From Kalaharituber pfeilii (lineage: Eukaryota > Ascomycota > Pezizomycetes > Pezizales > Pezizaceae), in the NCBI GenBank assembly GCA_015179045.1, contig WHUZ01000089.1, forward strand, positions 174,435 through 238,434: a stretch of DNA of 64,000 nucleotides. The letters run 5' to 3'. Under the pieces are notes generated by a model. The model searched no databases. It had not been told where the DNA came from and saw only the letters and a program-made list of their open reading frames with translations. Positions within the stretch are counted from its first letter, which is position 1, and every line of letters starts with the position of its first letter. Shown in pieces: positions 58,320 through 64,000 of this stretch. A program made the position numbers and the translations under genes.

Positions 58320-59943
58320 GCACGGTGGTACGTTTGAAGCAGGAGCGAGGACAAAAATTTAGGCATGTAATCATAGCTCGTATCGGGATGTGATTTTGAA
58401 ACACATACGGAGGTTTGTTTATAAAACTAGTGCTCGTGTGACCTCGGCAGGGCTGAAATTAACCGTTGCGCACGTGTGGACTTTGAGTTTTAACTAGTCG
58501 GAGTAGATTCAACGTCCGCTAGATATTCGTAGGAGAGATTTTTCCGAAGAAGGGGCTAAGCCGACAGTATTGCCGATACAAAATGTGAAAAACAAAAAAA
58601 CAAAAACGGATTGCTTTTGTCGAATGACAAGCAGTTGAACCACTGTTAGTGCTAGCCACGACTGTCTGCTGGTACCTCCTTCAAGCGTGATTGGCGATCA
58701 GTGCACAAGGTTCAAGGATTCGATCAGGTGGGACAAGGATTGGTTACTCGAGTATCTGTATGCACGTCCATGACACCCCTGACGTAGTAGTGAGAGCATG
58801 GTGGAGCGTTGACTGCTTGAAACCTGTGTGAGAGTGGCTCGCCAAAAGTGACGCTGAGAGTTGTTTCGGGTGACTTAGTTTCGGGAAGCTTGTAGCCTTA
58901 GCATTATTTTCGTACGCGACACTAGCCACAGCGAATGGTACGGGACCCATCCTCGAGTATTCGAGTTACCGGCCCATTGAATGACAATTAATTCCTTCAG
59001 TCTGTAAGCTCTGGTTTCCGTTCAGTTGCACGATCAGAGAGAGAGATTGGCATTTAGCTGCTCTGGCGGGAAGTTCAGGCTTGAAAACAAAGATTGTTCT
59101 TGATACTTCTCTATGAATAAATGTATAAAAAACTCTTGTAATAGATCGCGTTGTTTGCAATTGGAGTTTTGTGTTAGAAAAGTATGAATATTTGAGAGTC
59201 TTTGGTACTGCTGCAGCATTATTACCCAAGTTTTTGCATACATTAGGTGATATGTAGCATCTTCTTCTGGGAAGCTTTGAAACTGTCACACCTAGAGTAA
59301 GTCTACTACCTCTTAGCAAGAAACACACACATGTCCTTACGCAATCGTTTCAGGAGAAGCCGATCCTGTTCCGCTGTCTGGCCCTGCCTCTATCCAGGCT
59401 CCCATGAAGGGAGCACACATCGTTGCTCTCATGCTCCAGTAGAGTATTAGATGCCTCAGTTGAAAGTGTGGAAGTCATCGTTTGTCGAGCCTGCTGTGGG
59501 CTTGTGGGTTTGGGCTTGTGGGCTGGCGGCTGGGCGGGATAGTCTATGTCTGCATGTACGGGCAGCAGAGAAACTGCTGCGTGGACAGTGGGCGGACAGG
59601 CTAGTCTGAGTCGGGTTGGCCACCGGGCGGGCAGCCCTGATACGTATACCTGTATGGAGGTATCATACCAGTGGTCCTCGCTAGCATCCAAGGCACGCTT
59701 AATTAAGCAGGAAAAAGATAGCAGTCCGCTGTCGCTGCACACCCCACCAAATAGCATCATATTCTGTCCTTGCTATCCGTCCATCCTCTCCCCCTCCCCT
59801 TCTTTTCCACTCCTATTTAATACTCGAGCATCGTGACCATACCCCCCTCGACTTTTCTCATCTCATAACAACTCGAACTCCTACCATTTTTTCCACTCAA
59901 TCTCATCCTAGAACACAAACACATATCTGCATTCACAATCACA
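58320..59943. other. intergenic with reticulon promoter
   Basis: Tandem-gene spacer. The last 170 bp before the reticulon ATG has a C/T-rich tract (about 59,780-59,812), a TATA-like box and a CA-rich leader. Nothing else supported. Confidence 0.5.
59814..59820 (+). promoter_or_regulatory. TATA-like box (TATTTAA)
   Basis: TATTTAA about 125 bp before the reticulon ATG, directly after a pyrimidine-rich tract. This is typical of well-expressed fungal genes. Assigned by position only. Confidence 0.45.
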
Positions 59944-61138
59944 ATGTCAGATTCCGTCGGTTTAGAGACAAAGCATCAAGAGATCGCCAACGGTGAGGTA
60001 AGTTCAGAAAACTGGCTGGCAACCTCAAGACGAATCTTGTTACTGATGCTAGAATCTTCTAGTTCATAGTCTTCATAGCACCACAAAATGTCTCCACACC
60101 GAAAGTATTGACGAATTTTAAATTCCAGGATCTCAACACCCTCACTCAGATCAAGATAGTAACACCAGGAATCTTGACCGTTTCCATACTTCTCTTTATG
60201 ATCTCGTCACCGTAAGTAACAGCCAGGCTGATTGCAGCCCTTTGCTAACGAACCCATAGTGGAAATACCCGCGTGCAACATCTTTCATCTTCTTGTCCAT
60301 TCTTAGCACAATATTTGCATTCCGTTTTGTCAATGTCATGAGATATGTTCTGAAAGCAGCATATATACTGCTTGGATGTATGCCTCAATCATTCTCCAAA
60401 TTGAAATTCCGAAATAGCTAATGGTTCCGTAGCTGTTGCTGCTTTGGAGTATGCGGGAAAGCCAATGGGGTATAAGGGTGTCGTGAGCCAACTGCGACCA
60501 ATCCGCTACTACACCATCCCCCGCGAATCTCTTGAAGGAATCTTCGATGAGATTCACGATTTCTTGAACTTCGTGATTGTTGAGTTTCAACGAGTCGTGT
60601 TTGTCGAGAACATTTTCGTTACAGTTGTGGTTCGTGTTTAATCATGTCACTTTCTTTGATTCTGTGTTGCTGATCCGCCATATTAGGCATTCGTCACCTC
60701 CTTCATTGGTTATTTCTTGATCAAGTATCTGCCATTCTGGAGTTTGGCTTTTCTTGGTAAGCATCTAAAAATCTCGCTAACATGAAAGTTCACTAATGTT
60801 TGACTTCATTAGCCACGATTGCCGTGTTCTCTGGACCATACATCTATCTCAACAATCAGGAACTCATTGACGCTCAAATCAATCATTACAGTGAAATCGC
60901 CAACCACAAATTTATTGAGGCTCGTGGGTACAGTGAGCAATATGCAGGAGAAGCTGTCCATCGTGCTAGAGCAACTGCTACGCAATTGACTGAGAAGGTG
61001 CAAAACTACACCAGCCGTAGAGCCTCTGGACAGCAGCACGTCAATGCCAATAACTTCCCTTCTGCTCCTACTCACGAACCCGCCCCTGCTTATCAGTCTG
61101 TAGCTCACCATGAGCAACCTGCTCCCATCGCTACTTAA
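59944..61138 (+). CDS. rtn1: reticulon-like protein (Rtn1 family)
   Basis: ER membrane-shaping protein with a reticulon homology domain that stabilises tubules. Six exons: 59944-59992, 60129-60211, 60260-60377, 60433-60629, 60687-60756 and 60813-61138, all phases consistent. The product is 280 residues (yeast Rtn1: 295). The domain starts SLYDLVTWKYPRATSFIFLS, then the first hydrophobic hairpin, VMRYVLKAAYILLGSVAAL with EYAGKPMGYKG, RYYTIPRESLEGIFDEIHDF with LNFVIVEFQRVVFVENIF, and the second hairpin AFVTSFIGYFLIKYLPFWSL continuing ATIAVFSGPYIYLNNQELID. The tail is disordered (His/Ala/Pro-rich), after a possible amphipathic segment. Intron 4 (60630-60686) has a GTTCGT donor. The first donor is taken as GTGAGG (59993) because the better-looking GTAAGT five bases on puts the next exon out of frame. 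The family call is very secure, the first junction less so. Confidence 0.93.
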
Positions 61139-62971
61139 ACTGGGTGTAAGAATTGATTTTCTATCTCCTGTAACTTGCATCGTACAGGAAAAATACAAAA
61201 TTGGGAGTCTGAAGTACCGGAGGTTGGTGCCAGATAAGCTTTCACAGAAATTCTGAACAAAAAATAATGGTATGATGGGTTATGGACGTTTTTATCGTAT
61301 GTATCTCTTCCTTAGGTGGTGGCATTCATTATTTCTGGTTGGATATCATTCTTTTTTCCAATTTGGTCTTGGTGTCTGGTTGTATGCTTAATTGTGCCTG
61401 TTGGGCTCTTGCTTTTTTCTGGCTGTTCCCTTTATTATAAATGAAATGAAATGAATTGATTAAAATAAAATAAGTGACTTCGTAAACATTTATACAGTCG
61501 CAGTTTTCTTCGATCATGCTTGATTTCTCGGACTCGCACTTAAAGCTTCATTTACAGCCCTTGCATGAAGCCAATTAGACTGTCCCGTTCTACCTGGATC
61601 GTCAAAGTACAAGAGGATTAACTGTCCAAGTGCATAATCATAGAGATATCTTCATGCATATGAATATGAAGCAATTTAATAAACCACTTGGGGTAAGAGT
61701 TGCGTCAGATCTTGACCTGACCCTTGTCCTACATAGTGTGCACATGAGCCGTCCCACATTGTACTACACTTTGGGCTGGAGCACAGAATGAAATTGGAAG
61801 AATATCGCACATGTATGAGTACAGTACCTACAGCAATTGACCAAGGATACTTAGCTGAACCAGGCTAGAATGTATGTGCTTTTCACAATTCTTCTTTACG
61901 TTGCTGCGCACTCTCGTGCCCAGACCCCGACGCTACCCGAGATCATATAGGCAATGGCGTTTTATAAACACTTGCAGGGCTTAATCTGGTGCAGAACTTG
62001 TATGCACTGCATCCTCTGGATAGTCTGTTGATGCATGATATACGAGATCGGTCAGCGTCTAGTCTCCCCTCATTTTACCAATGCTCGTCAGAGTCCGATC
62101 ACGTTCTATCCAAAACGATAATATCACTAGCTTACTTTTATATGATTGCAGTAGATTGTTCTCTACATCAGCCATTCTTTTTTTCTTCCCATCTTTTCCT
62201 TTTGAGGGATCGTATTATGGAAGAGCCAACCGGATAGATTGCGACCCTTTAAGTTGCCCCACTGCCTATGTTATCCTCGTCGACAATTTGGGCGTGCACT
62301 GTACTAGTACAAATGGTTCTTGTCGACGTATTGTAAAGCCAGATCTTTGCCATGTGCAGTCAACAATAGCGTCGGCAGATTTAATGGCTGGCTTTGTTTT
62401 TAGAAAACAGTAGCTACTTGTAATCTACATAACTTATCGCTTTCTGCCCAGTATGGGTAGTGACACTTAGCTGGCATACATTCAACATTAGTAGAAGGCT
62501 ACGATGTGAGGACGAGGTTAGTGAAGGCTCAACGATGTGCCTGCTGGCTCCATACTCTGGCAGCAGAAACGTAACAGCAGGGCACTGTAAGGGACTCACT
62601 CACAATAGGAGAATCATCCGCATGCCAGAAGACGCCCATGAGCAACACCGTTATGGTGACTCTTGAGTGAGTAACTGCCATGATCGTACTAACCATGCAA
62701 GGCCTTCGCTCGGCAAGCCCCAACGAAATCATATCCCGGCAATCAAGCTGTTTCCGCCCTGAACAACAGTCCAGTGCCGTGGTTAGTATAGGCAGCCCTG
62801 CCCCAGCGCTTTCCGCGCTTCCAGCGACTGATCGCAGGCACCCTCCAGCTTGTTGTAAGCCTCTCCAGTGTGCTCACGGAGGTTGCCCCGCCCCCACGAC
62901 CGCCCTAGACGACAGCCGATCATGTTGGTGCGCAGCTCAACCCATGAGCGTTTCATGAGGCAATGTAAGTA
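61139..62971. other. intergenic
   Basis: About 1.8 kb after the reticulon stop. AT-rich, no domain-bearing frame, no RNA gene recognised. Confidence 0.5.
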
Positions 62972-63337
62972 TGGTGCCGGAAGTTAAGAACCGATATGTC
63001 CGCACACCAAAATGTTCCAACTCAATCGGCTCCACCAAATCAACTCTGATTTTAATGATTATATCATAGATTTGTTGCTTTTCGAGCGCTGAACAAATCT
63101 GTGATTTCCATTTTTTAATTGAGAAAAGATTGGTGGAGCTGATAAATGCCAAGCTTCGGGCTTTTTGGACATATATGGGGCAAAACTTGCCCAGCAGCGA
63201 ATGCCAAGGCAAAAAGTGCCTATTGAAGTTAGAGGGCAGCTCACTGTAGCCTAAATTAGGTCCAGCACTAGCCAGAGGAGGCTAGTGATCGGTGGTCAGA
63301 ATGTTACAACATGTCTGTTCTTAACTTCCCGGCGCCA
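62972..63337. mobile_element. 366-bp TIR element with TA target duplication (MITE, Tc1/mariner type)
   Basis: The left end reads TGGTGCCGGAAGTTAAGAAC then CGATATGT. The right end, on the other strand, reads TGGCGCCGGGAAGTTAAGAA then CAGACATGT. This is an imperfect terminal inverted repeat of about 28-29 bp. TA sits just outside both ends (62970-62971 and 63338-63339), as for Tc1/mariner-class insertions. The interior has no transposase-like frame, so the element is non-autonomous. Confidence 0.75.
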
Positions 63338-63339
63338 TA

Positions 63340-64000
63340 GCTAACTGTTGGGCCGAGCGATGTGCAAAGGCTCAGAGGGAGTGTCCTGTAGCAAATAAGC
63401 ATTGGCTCCTTCAAGTCCTCCCCCTGTTCCGCCACACTCCTTTCAGCGCCCCCAACCAGATTGACACTGTACCCTGGCAATGTTGCACGATTCAGCTTTT
63501 TGTACCCGTACTTCTTGCATAGAAGCGCCTCACCACGCATGGGAAACACCGGAGAGATCAGCACCTAAACACCCTTCCATTGAAGAGGCTCACGTTGGGT
63601 ACTTTGCCAGCTCACCAAGCAGTGCTGTACAAGTACTGTCCAAAGCCCGCTACTACTGCTCTTTGCTCTCACATATTGCACTTGCGTTACCCCTCCTCCT
63701 CCAGACTCCTTTGCGTGCCCATACCGCATCCATTCTTCGCAAACGATACTCAATTCGTCCGCAGTCACCGCGAAGACCGAGAAACTAAGAGACCGAGCTC
63801 CCTCTGAATTCTCTTTGTCTGTATAGAAGGTCCCATTAGCAAGGGAGACCTGCGTTTGCTGTTGTAGAAGAGGCAAAGAATACTAGTGCACAAACAAGGC
63901 AAAGACAGAAGCTAGAACACGCAAAGAAATTAGTGCACCCAGCTTTCGTCATCCGGCCAATACAAGTCTCTCACTGTGCATTGTTAACCTTGGGGTTTTG
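63340..64000. other. intergenic to right edge
   Basis: No supportable gene. Short overlapping frames on both strands (for example 63480-63788 plus, 63565-63876 minus) lack any family signal. A gene starting beyond the edge could have its promoter here. Confidence 0.4.

Noticed and set aside
59998..60003. Canonical GTAAGT donor after exon 1 of the reticulon gene
   Set aside because: Using it puts the next exon out of the reading frame that gives SLYDLVTWKYPRA; the GTGAGG donor at 59993 keeps phase. Kept as an unresolved alternative with a possible extra exon.
63241..63330. Segment vaguely resembling the 3' half of fungal 5S rRNA (GGTGGTCA-like stretch)
   Set aside because: Only short similarity, no internal control boxes or terminal stem; it falls inside the TIR element.
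1..64000. tRNA genes, looked for by B-box-like GTTCGANTC matches (for example 3361, 18930, 51870)
   Set aside because: None has a matching A box and acceptor stem at the right distance on either strand.
1..64000. CRISPR arrays, bacterial operons, phage or viral genes, biosynthetic clusters, NLR or heterokaryon-incompatibility genes
   Set aside because: No such signatures; all recognised genes are ordinary eukaryotic nuclear genes with introns.

Overview
The window looks like nuclear DNA of a filamentous ascomycete (Pezizomycotina). Genes carry short GT-AG introns (about 50-140 bp) and give clear matches to fungal housekeeping families. There are no operons, and genes lie on both strands between long, AT-rich, non-coding stretches. 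The low gene density and the kind of transposase remnant would fit an expanded genome such as a Pezizomycete, but that placement is only a guess. I rebuilt the spliced genes by hand from splice signals, reading phase and family motifs, so exon limits are inferences from sequence.

Layout. 0-10 kb: a partial OPT-family oligopeptide transporter (minus, runs off the left edge), a small secreted or membrane protein (plus), ribosomal protein eL27 (minus, four exons, two of them tiny), and a divergent 1,653-residue coiled-coil protein (plus) with two internal tandem repeat blocks. 10-24 kb: a gene desert holding one truncated DDE transposase, poly-T tracts and inverted repeats. 24-26 kb: a three-finger C2H2 factor resembling the proteasome regulator Rpn4/RpnR (minus). 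26-31.8 kb: a second desert with long G tracts, a 7-bp minisatellite, a T/GT tract and a 78-bp foldback element flanked by TA. 31.8-46 kb: the dense part, with proteasome subunit RPN6 (plus), an ankyrin-DIL protein (minus), SAGA subunit SPT3 (minus), diphthamide enzyme DPH5 (plus), Hsp90 co-chaperone CNS1 (minus) and a TLC-domain membrane protein (minus). 46-64 kb: a cytochrome b561 protein (minus), a glutamine-rich SSXT/SS18-like protein (minus), a BLI-3-like flavin-binding protein (plus), a reticulon (plus) and a 366-bp TIR element.

The genes do not form a pathway or cluster. Loose themes are proteostasis (eL27, RPN6, the Rpn4-like factor, CNS1, DPH5), chromatin co-activators (SPT3, SSXT) and membranes (OPT, TLC, b561, reticulon). 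I found no sign of a secondary-metabolite, defence or other novel multi-gene system. The most notable observations are the exact 21-residue x 8 repeat in the coiled-coil protein, the 8-nt micro-exon in the OPT gene, two genes that each lack one base near a four-base homopolymer (BLI-3-like and b561), and two probable non-autonomous DNA transposons.
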